From Shimia isoporae (GTDB lineage Bacteria; Pseudomonadota; Alphaproteobacteria; Rhodobacterales; Rhodobacteraceae): DNA of 64,000 nucleotides. Shown here one piece after another: positions 1 to 8,723 of the stretch. The stretch is from contig NZ_SMGR01000001.1 in NCBI RefSeq assembly GCF_004346865.1, positions 806,001-870,000 on the forward strand, written 5' to 3'. Under the pieces are notes generated by a model. That model saw nothing but the letters and a program-made list of their open reading frames with translations. It was not told the DNA's origin and did no database searches. How positions within the stretch are numbered: the first letter of the stretch is position 1; every line of letters begins with the position of its first letter. A program made the translations under genes and the position numbers.

Positions 1-546
1 AACCTTGAATGGCTTGTCATCATGCTCTGTGAACGATGCCAACCCATGCGCGACGACGATCTCGTCGCCGGGAACATAGCCCAGCTCATTGGCAACGTCC
101 GCGCCAACAACTGCCTCAAAAAGGTCGTCAAAACCCACCCCGGAGCCAAACGCGATGTCGCGTCCGCCCCTGTATTTATAGCGGTCAAAAAACGCGGTGC
201 TCGTGCCCAGAACGCGAAACCCGCGGTGGCTGTCTCCTAGAGACAATGGCACGATCCAATCGACCTCGTCTCGGTTGGCAATGTCCTGATAGCTTTGCCA
301 CGTCACGTTGTTGGTCGCGTTGCCCACACGGAAAACCGAATATAGCAAGAGCTGCACGCCGCCTGATCTGGCGCCGACGATCAAGTCTGTGCCGGAGATG
401 GTATCGGCAAAACTGGCTTTCGCTCCCGTGCGCACCTTCTCGACACCAAGGAACAGCGCCACCGAAAGTGCGATGGCAAACACCGTCAATCCGACAGTCA
501 GAATGCGGCTTCTCAGCGACTTTATGGCGAGACGGACAAGAATCAT
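1..546 (-). CDS. ABC transporter permease, FtsX/MacB-like, partial (C-terminus outside window)
   Basis: Reading the minus strand from the ATG at 546 gives an open frame of 182 codons that runs off the left edge. It starts with MILVRLAIKSLRSR, followed by one hydrophobic helix (about residues 15-33), then a soluble stretch with GTDLIVGARSGG typical of the periplasmic MacB-type domain of FtsX-family permeases. The remaining transmembrane helices would lie outside the window. The start overlaps the stop of the ATPase gene by 4 bases (ATGA), so the two are translationally coupled and form one transporter. With the His-rich periplasmic protein at 1261-1983, the set resembles the Vibrio ZrgABC zinc uptake system, where ZrgB is the permease. 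A zinc role is inferred from that context; the permease alone does not show the substrate. Confidence 0.85.
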   Translation of the reverse strand, partial: MILVRLAIKSLRSRILTVGLTVFAIALSVALFLGVEKVRTGAKASFADTISGTDLIVGARSGGVQLLLYSVFRVGNATNNVTWQSYQDIANRDEVDWIVPLSLGDSHRGFRVLGTSTAFFDRYKYRGGRDIAFGSGVGFDDLFEAVVGADVANELGYVPGDEIVVAHGLASFTEHDDKPFKV

Positions 547-1238
547 GTGCCGCTCCGCGATACCTGCGCGACTTCGGAAAGATCCAACGCTCGGTCAAAC
601 CTGTCTGCAAGCCGCGCATCGTGCGAGACCATGATCAAAGAGGCATCAGCCGCCGCTGTCTGCTCCATCAAAAGATCAACAAAGGCCTCCTGAGTGTTGG
701 CATCAAGCGACGAGGTCGGCTCGTCAGCAATTATCAACCGCGGTTTGCCGATCAGAGCCCGCGCCGCCGCCACCCGCTGTTGCTGTCCGATGCTGAGTTC
801 GGTTGTGCGTGCCCTTGTGACAAGCGTTTCCGGCAAACCCAGTGCTTTTGTCAGCCGCAGAGCCTCTGCGGTCTGGTCGCCAGCCTGTTTGGCGCGATTG
901 GGGGCAAACGCGAGCGGAAGAACGATGTTTTCAATTGGTGAGGCGTAGGGCAACAGGTTGAACATCTGAAAGATGACGCCGATGTTTTCTGCCCGAAACC
1001 GATCGCGCTGTGCTGGCCGCAGGTCAGACAGCGTTGTGCCGTCGATCTCGATTTTTCCGGATTGTGGCGTCGTGATCCCGCACATCAGGCTAAGCAGAGT
1101 GGACTTCCCGCTGCCGCTTTCACCCAACACAAAGAGTTTTTCGCCCGCCGCCACCGTCAAGTCTGGAAGGGCGAGCGAAAACGTCGTTTGTCCGCGCCAA
1201 GCGAACGCCACATCGGTCATTTTCACGGCGGCATTCAT
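543..1238 (-). CDS. ABC transporter ATP-binding protein, ZrgC/LolD-like
   Basis: About 231 residues from MNAAVKMTDVAFAW. A start 12 codons upstream at 1274 is also open, but it would overlap the preceding gene by 14 bases, so I prefer 1238. Walker A is GESGSGKST, the signature is LSIGQQQR, Walker B is LIIADEPTSSLD and the switch histidine is in MVSHDARLADR; all catalytic elements are intact. Size and motifs match the LolD/MacB-type ATPases that pair with FtsX-like permeases. It lies 22 bases after the ZrgA-like gene and overlaps the permease start by ATGA. By analogy with Zrg systems it probably energises zinc uptake at the inner membrane. An export role cannot be excluded from the ATPase alone. 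Confidence 0.88.
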   Translation of the reverse strand: MNAAVKMTDVAFAWRGQTTFSLALPDLTVAAGEKLFVLGESGSGKSTLLSLMCGITTPQSGKIEIDGTTLSDLRPAQRDRFRAENIGVIFQMFNLLPYASPIENIVLPLAFAPNRAKQAGDQTAEALRLTKALGLPETLVTRARTTELSIGQQQRVAAARALIGKPRLIIADEPTSSLDANTQEAFVDLLMEQTAAADASLIMVSHDARLADRFDRALDLSEVAQVSRSGT

Positions 1239-1260
1239 TGGCGACGAAAAAGTCCTGTGC

Positions 1261-1983
1261 TCAGTTAAGATCAATCACGGGCGAGTCCCCGCTGACCTCC
1301 ACTTTACGCGCGCCAGCATCAGACACCAGTTGAACTTCGAGTTCTTCTGCATTTGGGAAAACGCTGAAGTAGGTCATTTCTATTTTGTCTAGTTTCGACG
1401 GATCTGAGCACGTCAGAACGTATTCGGCATGGAATTCCGAATGCGAGGCCTCATCGGCATGTTCGTCCTCATGCTCATGGTCATCATGGTCATCATGGTC
1501 ATCATGGTCATCATGGTCATCATGGTCATCATGGTCGGCATGATCGTCATGCTTTTCATCGCCATGGTCGTCGTGGTCATGCTCGTCGTGATCAGCGTGA
1601 TCGCCTTGTTTTTCGTCGCCGTGGTCGTCATGCCCGTGGTCGTCGTGCCCGTCGTGATCTTCATCGCCGTGCAATTCCACCGAGGTTTCCGTCACCTCGC
1701 ATCCGGCTGCTGCGGGCAACGCCATGAGGCCGAGCGGATCGCCCAGTGTTTCCAGCGCAGCCGCAATCGCCGCCTTGTCGGCATCGGATTCGGCTGCATG
1801 TTCGAAACCAACGATGTCAAAACCTGGCACTTCAAGTTCTGCTGCCAGCACATTTCCGTCCAAAGCGAGATTCAACGCGCCGTGGCCATGGGCGTGGGCG
1901 CCAAGTTCACGCTTTTCTTCGCTCATAGCGGGCAGAGCGGTGAAAATGAGCGTGGTACACAGCAAGACGGATTTGCGGGTCAT
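1261..1983 (-). CDS. ZrgA-like zinc-uptake periplasmic protein (DUF2796), His/Asp-rich
   Basis: 240 residues. The N-terminus (MTRKSVLLCTTLIFTALPAMS) is a cleavable signal peptide, so the protein is periplasmic. The region HAHGHGALNLALDGN after it is characteristic of the DUF2796/ZrgA family. Residues roughly 104-180 are a metal-binding linker almost entirely of His, Asp and Glu with repeated HDD triplets. The C-terminal part (HAEYVLTCSDPSKLDKI and onward) is the second conserved block. A GGAG ribosome site lies about 8 bases before the ATG. In Vibrio, ZrgA binds zinc and works with an ABC permease and ATPase, which is exactly the gene order seen here. The repeat tract is encoded by near-perfect 9-bp tandem repeats and is probably length-variable. 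Zinc is the likeliest ligand; nickel or cobalt binding is possible. Confidence 0.88.
   Translation of the reverse strand: MTRKSVLLCTTLIFTALPAMSEEKRELGAHAHGHGALNLALDGNVLAAELEVPGFDIVGFEHAAESDADKAAIAAALETLGDPLGLMALPAAAGCEVTETSVELHGDEDHDGHDDHGHDDHGDEKQGDHADHDEHDHDDHGDEKHDDHADHDDHDDHDDHDDHDDHDDHEHEDEHADEASHSEFHAEYVLTCSDPSKLDKIEMTYFSVFPNAEELEVQLVSDAGARKVEVSGDSPVIDLN
1476..1538 (+). repeat. 9-bp tandem repeat array inside the ZrgA-like gene
   Basis: The unit CATGGTCAT (plus strand) occurs six times without change and a seventh time with a changed end. On the coding strand it gives the His-Asp-Asp triplets of the metal-binding linker. Because the unit is a multiple of three, copy-number change would lengthen or shorten the linker without a frameshift. 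Confidence 0.9.
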
Positions 1984-2021
1984 GATTTATCTCCGGAAGG
2001 GGCTAAATGAATTGCAGGAAT

Positions 2022-2036
2022 TGTTATGTTATTCCA
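2022..2036 (-). promoter_or_regulatory. Candidate Zur operator upstream of the ZrgA-like gene
   Basis: TGTTATGTTATTCCA lies about 40 bases upstream of the ZrgA-like start. It matches 11 of 15 positions of the AT-rich inverted repeat TGTTATAATATAACA that I recall for alphaproteobacterial Zur sites. The right half is imperfect. The surrounding interval 1984-2271 has no gene; it holds this site, the TATAAT-containing stretch near 2143 and the palindrome at 2170. Confidence 0.35.
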
Positions 2037-2169
2037 TTTCTTCTCGCAAGATGTTCGTAGTCCCAAACGGGTGAAATTCGCCCAGGGACGAAGAGGGATG
2101 GCGGGCGTTTTGATCGTTTGAGATTTCAGGTATCCGTCATTATATAATTTAAAAACAGTATCTTACTAA

Positions 2170-2187
2170 AAACTAAAATTTTAGTTT
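2170..2187 (+). promoter_or_regulatory. Perfect 18-bp palindrome before glpV, candidate BlaI-like operator
   Basis: AAACTAAAATTTTAGTTT is a perfect 18-bp inverted repeat. It lies 22-39 bases downstream of a TATAAT hexamer (2143-2148), so a bound repressor would block a transcript starting near 2155. Its core CTAA-N4-TTAG reappears with the same spacing at 8259-8270, directly before the BlaI/MecI-like repressor gene. I infer that this repressor controls both the transport operon and itself. Confidence 0.6.
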
Positions 2188-2271
2188 GACAGGAAGCCCC
2201 AGCATGTGAAACCTCTATGTCAGTCACGAAACCAGAAGGTTTCTGGCACTATTACAAATGGGAGGAAAGAG

Positions 2272-4005
<1,734 letters not shown>

Positions 4006-4030
4006 CCCTGAAATAGGGACACTCCCCAGC

Positions 4031-4086
4031 GGGGGCGAGGGATCACCTTGCCCCCACTCCCTGGCCCCGGAGCGCAATCTCCGGGG
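4031..4086 (+). other. Two intercistronic RNA hairpins after the binding-protein gene
   Basis: The first stem pairs GGGGGCGAGG (4031-4040) with CCTTGCCCCC (4046-4055), with one G-U pair and a 5-base loop. The second pairs CCCCGGAG (4065-4072) with CTCCGGGG (4079-4086) around a 6-base loop. Neither has a U-run, so they are more likely mRNA-stabilising or attenuating elements that raise binding-protein expression over the downstream genes than full terminators. Confidence 0.7.
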
Positions 4087-4139
4087 CATCCTCACCACTC
4101 ACAAGGCGCCGATTGGCGCTCTGGAAAGTCGCGAAAGCA

Positions 4140-5195
4140 ATGACACTCGAACTCAGGAATGTGACCAAGCGCGTCGGTGGCGAACTCCACATAAAGGAGA
4201 CATCGCTGACCTTGAAGCCGGGCCACTTCAATGTGCTCTTGGGGGCCACCGGCTCTGGCAAGACGTCGCTGATCAAGATGATGGCGGGGCTCGACCCGAG
4301 CGCCAGCGGACAGGTGTTCATGGACGGGCAGGATGTGACCCGGCTCAACACCCAAAAGCGCAACATCAGCCTCGTACACCAGTTTTTCATCAACTATCCA
4401 CACATGACGGTTTTCGACAATATCGCCTCTCCCTTGCGGGTCGCTGGCATGGCGAAATCCGAGATTCAGGGCCGTGTCGAAGAAGCTGCCGACATCCTGC
4501 AATTGCGCCCGATGCTGCACCGTCGCCCGCATGAGCTGTCTGGCGGACAACAACAGCGTACCGCCTTGGCACGTGCCATCGCCAAGGAAAGCAAAGCTGT
4601 TTTTCTCGATGAACCGCTGGCGAACCTTGATTACAAACTGCGCGAAGAATTGCGCGACCAGTTACCTGAACTTTTTGCCGGCCGCGGCGCGGTGGTGGTT
4701 TATGCCACGTCCGAACCTGAAGAAGCGCTGCTGCTCGGCGGGAACACCGCATTGATGGAGGACGGCCGAGTCACACAATTCGGTCCAACTGCGGAAACCT
4801 ATCGCGCACCGTCCAACCTGCGCTCGGCCGCCGTTTTTTCGGACCCGCCCATCAACATCGCGACCGTCACCAAAACCGGCGACACAGTGCATCTCGGCGA
4901 TGTCAGCTGGACGGTCATGGACAGCACTCTGGTTGACGGTGATTACACGGTTGCAATCCGTCCCCACCACGTTCTTCCGCTCAGCGATGATGTGCATCAC
5001 GTGCGGATCCAGGGGCATGTGCAGGTGACCGAACTCAGCGGTTCCGAAAGCAGTGCACATTTCGACATGGGGCAGGGCAGTTGGGTGTCACTCAGCCACG
5101 GCGTCCATCCCTATGAGGTCGGCGAGGCGCACGACTTTTACCTTGATCCCACGGCGTGCTTCTATTTCACGCCTGACGGCCAACGCGCGGCATAA
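4140..5195 (+). CDS. glpS: ABC transporter ATP-binding protein, GlpS-like
   Basis: 351 residues, starting at MTLELRNVTK. A TTG start at 4113 is open but less likely; GGAAAG lies 11 bases before 4140. MalK/UgpC-type architecture: nucleotide-binding domain (residues 1-235) then an OB-fold/TOBE-like C-terminal domain. Walker A GATGSGKT (35-42), an intact signature LSGGQ (133-137) and Walker B VFLDEPLANLD are present. The switch-loop histidine is replaced: VVYATSEPEEAL aligns with the usual IYVTHDQTEA, putting Ser191 where His is expected. Its partner at 5205-6290 has the opposite defect, so the two should form a heterodimer with one competent and one degenerate ATP site. It follows the hairpins after glpV and precedes glpT by 9 bases. 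Confidence 0.85.
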   Translation: MTLELRNVTKRVGGELHIKETSLTLKPGHFNVLLGATGSGKTSLIKMMAGLDPSASGQVFMDGQDVTRLNTQKRNISLVHQFFINYPHMTVFDNIASPLRVAGMAKSEIQGRVEEAADILQLRPMLHRRPHELSGGQQQRTALARAIAKESKAVFLDEPLANLDYKLREELRDQLPELFAGRGAVVVYATSEPEEALLLGGNTALMEDGRVTQFGPTAETYRAPSNLRSAAVFSDPPINIATVTKTGDTVHLGDVSWTVMDSTLVDGDYTVAIRPHHVLPLSDDVHHVRIQGHVQVTELSGSESSAHFDMGQGSWVSLSHGVHPYEVGEAHDFYLDPTACFYFTPDGQRAA

Positions 5196-5204
5196 GGCAA
5201 AGAC

Positions 5205-6290
5205 ATGGCCAAAATAACACTCTCCAACCTCAAGCACAGCTATCTTGCCGAACCCAGAGACCGGTCGGAATACGCGCTCAAGGAAATCGATCTCGACTGG
5301 AATGATGGCGGCGCCTACGCGCTTCTTGGGCCGTCCGGTTGCGGCAAATCTACGTTGCTCAATATCATCTCGGGCCTGTTGGTCCCGTCTGAAGGCAAGA
5401 TATTGTTCGATGATCAGGACGTGACCCATCTGCCGCCTGACAAGCGCAACATCGCGCAGGTTTTTCAGTTCCCTGTGATCTACGACACCATGACGGTTTA
5501 CGACAACTTAGCCTTCCCCTTGCGCAATCGCGGGCGTGGCGAAGACATCGTGAAGTCTCGCGTCACAGCTATCGCCGAAATGCTCGAGGTCACGGATATG
5601 CTTGACCAGAAAGCCGCCGGTCTAAGCCCCGATAACAAACAGAAAATCTCTATGGGCCGCGGTTTGGTACGCGAGGACGTGAATGTGGTGATGTTTGACG
5701 AACCACTCACAGTGATCGACCCGCATCTCAAGTGGAAACTGCGCTCCAAACTCAAGGAACTGCACCAGCGTGTAAACGCCACGATGATCTATGTGACCCA
5801 CGACCAGACAGAAGCGTTGACTTTCGCGGATCAGGTGGTGGTCATGCAGGAAGGCGAAGTTGTTCAGATCGGCACGCCGGTGGACCTGTTCGAACGACCT
5901 GCCCACACGTTTGTCGGTCACTTCATCGGATCGCCAGGAATGAACGTACTACCGTGCTCTGTCAAAGACCGGCAAGCGTTGTTCAACGGAGCGCCCGTTC
6001 TGCTGGAAGGTGCCGTGCCGGACGACGTTTCCGGGCAGTTGGAAATCGGTGTGCGCCCTGAGTACGTCGCTCTCGGAAGCTCCGGCATTCCCGCCACTGT
6101 CACCAAAGTGTCCGACGTGGGCCGCCACATGGTTGTCGAATGTGATGCCGGCGGGAACCGCGTCAACGCCATAATCAAGGCACCCGCGCCCGAGAAAGGT
6201 GCCTCGGTGCATCTCAAATTCCTGCAAGCCCAGACCCGCCTCTATGTGGATGGTTGGCTGGCCACTCAGCCAGAGGAGGTCTCGGCATGA
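5205..6290 (+). CDS. glpT: ABC transporter ATP-binding protein, GlpT-like
   Basis: 361 residues, second ATPase of the glycerol-type transporter. Walker A GPSGCGKST (42-50), Walker B VVMFDEPLTVID and the switch histidine His199 in YVTHDQTEAL are intact. The ABC signature is degenerate: LSPDNKQK at 140-147 where LSGGQQQR is expected. The C-terminal part from about residue 240 is the TOBE-like regulatory domain of MalK-type ATPases. Paired with GlpS, its Walker and His elements face the intact GlpS signature, giving one canonical site. AAGG precedes the ATG. The stop overlaps the start of the first permease by 4 bases (ATGA). The symbol follows rhizobial nomenclature for the glycerol ABC system and must not be confused with the GlpT glycerol-3-phosphate antiporter. 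Confidence 0.85.
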   Translation: MAKITLSNLKHSYLAEPRDRSEYALKEIDLDWNDGGAYALLGPSGCGKSTLLNIISGLLVPSEGKILFDDQDVTHLPPDKRNIAQVFQFPVIYDTMTVYDNLAFPLRNRGRGEDIVKSRVTAIAEMLEVTDMLDQKAAGLSPDNKQKISMGRGLVREDVNVVMFDEPLTVIDPHLKWKLRSKLKELHQRVNATMIYVTHDQTEALTFADQVVVMQEGEVVQIGTPVDLFERPAHTFVGHFIGSPGMNVLPCSVKDRQALFNGAPVLLEGAVPDDVSGQLEIGVRPEYVALGSSGIPATVTKVSDVGRHMVVECDAGGNRVNAIIKAPAPEKGASVHLKFLQAQTRLYVDGWLATQPEEVSA

Positions 6291-7150
6291 AGACCGAAAA
6301 CCAAAAGGCATGGTTCTTTGTCTTGCCCGTCTTGCTGCTTGTCGCATTCAACGCACTCATTCCGATGATGACGGTGGTGAACTATTCGTTTCAGGAAACT
6401 TTCGGCGACAACGTGTTTTTCTGGCAAGGCGTTGACTGGTTTGAACAAATTCTGCGCTCTGACCGGTTCCATGCCGCATTGGGCCGCCAGTTCATGTTCA
6501 CCGCGCTTATTCTTGTCATCGAGGTCCCGCTGGGCATTGCCATTGCGCTGTCGATGCCGCGCAAGGGTTTCTGGGTGCCGGTTTGTCTCGTGCTGATGGC
6601 GCTTCCGATGCTGATCCCGTGGAACGTAGTTGGCGCAATGTGGAATATTTTCACGCTGCCGGACATCGGACTTCTTGGGTATTTCCTGAACCACGTATTA
6701 GGCATCAACTACGACATGACGCAAGATCCGCTGGCGGCTTGGGTGACGATCATCACAATGGATGTCTGGCACTGGACTTCGCTGGTTGTCCTGCTCTCCT
6801 ATGCCGGTCTCGTGTCGATCCCGGATGCCTACTATCAGGCCGCCAAAATCGACGGCGCGTCGAACTGGAGCGTGTTCCGCTTCATCCAGTTGCCCAAGAT
6901 GAAAACTGTCCTCACCATCGCGATCCTTCTGCGGTTTATGGACAGTTTCAACATCTACACCGAACCGTTTGTCCTAACAGGCGGCGGGCCGGGCAACTCG
7001 ACGACACTTCTGTCTATCGATCTGGTGAAAATCGCGCTTGGTCAGTTTGACCTCGGTCCTGCCGCCGCAATGAGCCTGATCTATTTCGCAATCACTCTGT
7101 TGGTCAGCTGGCTGTTTTACACGCTGATGACCAAAGACGATCTGAACTAA
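6287..7150 (+). CDS. glpP: ABC transporter permease, GlpP-like
   Basis: 287 residues, starting at MKTENQKAWFF with GAGGAGGT 7 bases upstream and ATGA overlap with glpT. About six hydrophobic helices. The EAA loop, where the ATPase docks, reads AAKIDGASNWSVFRFIQLPK (about residues 192-211). This is a MalF-type binding-protein-dependent inner-membrane permease lacking the large periplasmic insertion of MalF. Its partner glpQ follows after 12 bases. The motif NIYTEPFVLTGGGPGNSTT near the C-terminal side is typical of sugar and polyol permeases. Function is inferred from the operon. Confidence 0.87.
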   Translation: MKTENQKAWFFVLPVLLLVAFNALIPMMTVVNYSFQETFGDNVFFWQGVDWFEQILRSDRFHAALGRQFMFTALILVIEVPLGIAIALSMPRKGFWVPVCLVLMALPMLIPWNVVGAMWNIFTLPDIGLLGYFLNHVLGINYDMTQDPLAAWVTIITMDVWHWTSLVVLLSYAGLVSIPDAYYQAAKIDGASNWSVFRFIQLPKMKTVLTIAILLRFMDSFNIYTEPFVLTGGGPGNSTTLLSIDLVKIALGQFDLGPAAAMSLIYFAITLLVSWLFYTLMTKDDLN

Positions 7151-7162
7151 GGGAGGGACCAG

Positions 7163-7960
7163 ATGCAGAAACGATCCATCGTCCCCATCGTTTACATCCT
7201 TTTTCTGATGTTGCCGATCTACTGGCTCGTGGCGATGAGCTTCAAGACGACCAACGAAATCCTTGCCGGCTTCTCGCTCTTTCCACAAACCTTCACACTG
7301 GAAAACTACAAGACGATCTTCACTGATCCGTCTTGGTACTGGGGCTATATCAATTCGATCATCTATGTGTCGTTGAACACCGTGATCTCGGTCGCCGTCG
7401 CGCTTCCAGCAGCCTATGCCTTCAGCCGCTACCGGTTTTTGGGCGACAAACAGCTGTTCTTTTGGCTGCTGACCAACCGGATGGCGCCGGCCGCCGTTTT
7501 CGCCCTGCCGTTCTTTCAGCTTTATTCGGCCGTTGGTCTTTTTGACACGCATCTCGCCGTGGCTCTGGCGCATTGCCTGTTCAATATCCCCCTCGCGGTG
7601 TGGATCTTGGAAGGTTTCATGGGAGGCGTGCCGAAAGAGTTGGATGAGACCGCCTTTGTGGATGGCTATTCCTTCCCGCGTTTCTTCGCCACGATCTTCA
7701 TTCCCGCAATCAAGGCAGGCGTCGGCGTCGCCGCGTTCTTCTGCTTCATGTTCTCGTGGGTAGAGTTGCTCTTGGCCAAGACCCTGACCGCAGTAGCAGC
7801 CAAGCCCATTGCGGCAACGATGACCAAAACGGCCTCCAGCGCAGGCTATGAACTCGGATTGCTGGCCGCGGCGGGTACGTTGACCATCATTCCGGGAGCT
7901 ATCGTGATCTACTTTGTTCGGAATTACATCGCGAAGGGTTTCGCGATGGGGAGAGTGTGA
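7163..7960 (+). CDS. glpQ: ABC transporter permease, GlpQ-like
   Basis: 265 residues, preceded by GGGAGGGA. MalG-type inner-membrane permease with about six hydrophobic helices. The motif LPIYWLVAMSFKTTNEI follows the first helix, and the EAA loop is DETAFVDGYSFPRFFATIFI (about residues 158-177), a strongly diverged form lacking the usual AxxDGAS. That divergence fits a permease that contacts a degenerate ATPase partner, though this is inference. Its stop overlaps the next gene by one base (TGATG). It forms the membrane channel with GlpP. Confidence 0.87.
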   Translation: MQKRSIVPIVYILFLMLPIYWLVAMSFKTTNEILAGFSLFPQTFTLENYKTIFTDPSWYWGYINSIIYVSLNTVISVAVALPAAYAFSRYRFLGDKQLFFWLLTNRMAPAAVFALPFFQLYSAVGLFDTHLAVALAHCLFNIPLAVWILEGFMGGVPKELDETAFVDGYSFPRFFATIFIPAIKAGVGVAAFFCFMFSWVELLLAKTLTAVAAKPIAATMTKTASSAGYELGLLAAAGTLTIIPGAIVIYFVRNYIAKGFAMGRV

Positions 7961-8238
7961 TGTTGAGTTGGATGGCCTGGACCTGGCCCACGGCGCTGTT
8001 TTTCATCGCCTTGTTCGCCACAATCGGTCTGTTGATCGCTCTGGAAATCCGCAATCCCGGTGGCGATGCCCGCAAAGGCGTGCTCGGGCTTACCACCACG
8101 CGGGGCGACAGGCTGTTCATCAGCCTGCTTGGGTCAGCCTATATTTTCCTGGCGTGGCTGGGGATCATGGGCACGCCGTTGTGGGCACCTTTGGCGTTGG
8201 CAATCTGCTGGGGCGCATTCTGTTTCTGGAAGGTGTGA
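7960..8238 (+). CDS. glpU: DUF2160 small membrane protein, GlpU-like
   Basis: 92 residues starting at MLSWMAWTWPTALFF; the ATG at 7960 shares one base with the glpQ stop. There are three hydrophobic segments (about 8-29, 52-70 and 74-90) separated by a polar stretch with GLTTTRGDRLFISLLGSAY, characteristic of DUF2160. This family accompanies the rhizobial glycerol ABC transporter (glpU) and is a useful marker for it. Its biochemical role is unknown; an accessory or regulatory membrane subunit is plausible. It is the last gene of the transport operon before the repressor. Confidence 0.8.
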   Translation: MLSWMAWTWPTALFFIALFATIGLLIALEIRNPGGDARKGVLGLTTTRGDRLFISLLGSAYIFLAWLGIMGTPLWAPLALAICWGAFCFWKV

Positions 8239-8258
8239 GGGGCGTTCTCTCACATCTT

Positions 8259-8270
8259 CTAATTTTTTAG
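8259..8270 (+). promoter_or_regulatory. Candidate BlaI-like operator before the repressor gene
   Basis: CTAATTTTTTAG has the inverted arms CTAA/TTAG with a 4-base centre, the same geometry as the core CTAAAATTTTAG of the palindrome before glpV. It lies 28 bases before the repressor start, fitting autoregulation. Confidence 0.45.
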
Positions 8271-8297
8271 TTCCCAAATGAGGTTTCATTTTCTAGC

Positions 8298-8723
8298 ATG
8301 GCAAAAATCCAACTCAAGCCGGACAGCCACAGCATGCGACGCAAACAGGACAATTCGCTTTTGACCGAGGTCGAGCTCGAATTCATGAATGTGGTCTGGG
8401 AAACCGGTGGGGGCACAGTGCGCGAACTGCTCGCCGAGCTGAACAAGGCACAGGAGCGTGCCTATACCTCGGTGGCGACCATTCTGAAAATTATGGAGCA
8501 GAAAGGTTTCCTGTCGAGCGAGCGGAAGGACCGTTCGCTAGTTTATCGCCCCGCCGTGCCAAAGGCAGAGTATCAAAGCACTCACCTGAAAGACCTGTCG
8601 AGCAAACTGTTCAACGGAACGCCCGCTGCCATGGTGGCGCGTTTGGTGGACGACGAGGATGTAACCGACGCCATGCTGGAGGAGATGCGGGCGTTGCTTG
8701 ATCAAAGGCTGGGGGGAAAATGA
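8298..8723 (+). CDS. BlaI/MecI/CopY-family transcriptional repressor
   Basis: 141 residues. Residues 20-95 form the winged helix of the BlaI/MecI family, with LTEVELEFMNVVWETGGGTV and the recognition region YTSVATILKIMEQKGFL. The C-terminal third is the dimerisation helix. BlaI repressors bind short palindromes and are inactivated by proteolysis triggered by a BlaR1-type protease, and such a protease overlaps this gene by ATGA. No beta-lactamase or penicillin-binding gene is nearby; the neighbours are glycerol-type transport genes carrying a palindrome like the one before this gene. I infer that it represses the transport operon. The ribosome site is weak (GAGG about 15 bases upstream), and a start at 8334 is an alternative. 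Confidence 0.85.
   Translation: MAKIQLKPDSHSMRRKQDNSLLTEVELEFMNVVWETGGGTVRELLAELNKAQERAYTSVATILKIMEQKGFLSSERKDRSLVYRPAVPKAEYQSTHLKDLSSKLFNGTPAAMVARLVDDEDVTDAMLEEMRALLDQRLGGK

Noticed and set aside
1476-1538. Possible CRISPR-like repeat array
   Set aside because: Units are 9 bp with no spacers and lie in a coding region.
1429-2010. Plus-strand open frame over the His-rich repeat with a hydrophobic repeat product
   Set aside because: It is the reverse reading of the HDD repeat; the minus-strand protein has a signal peptide and family match.
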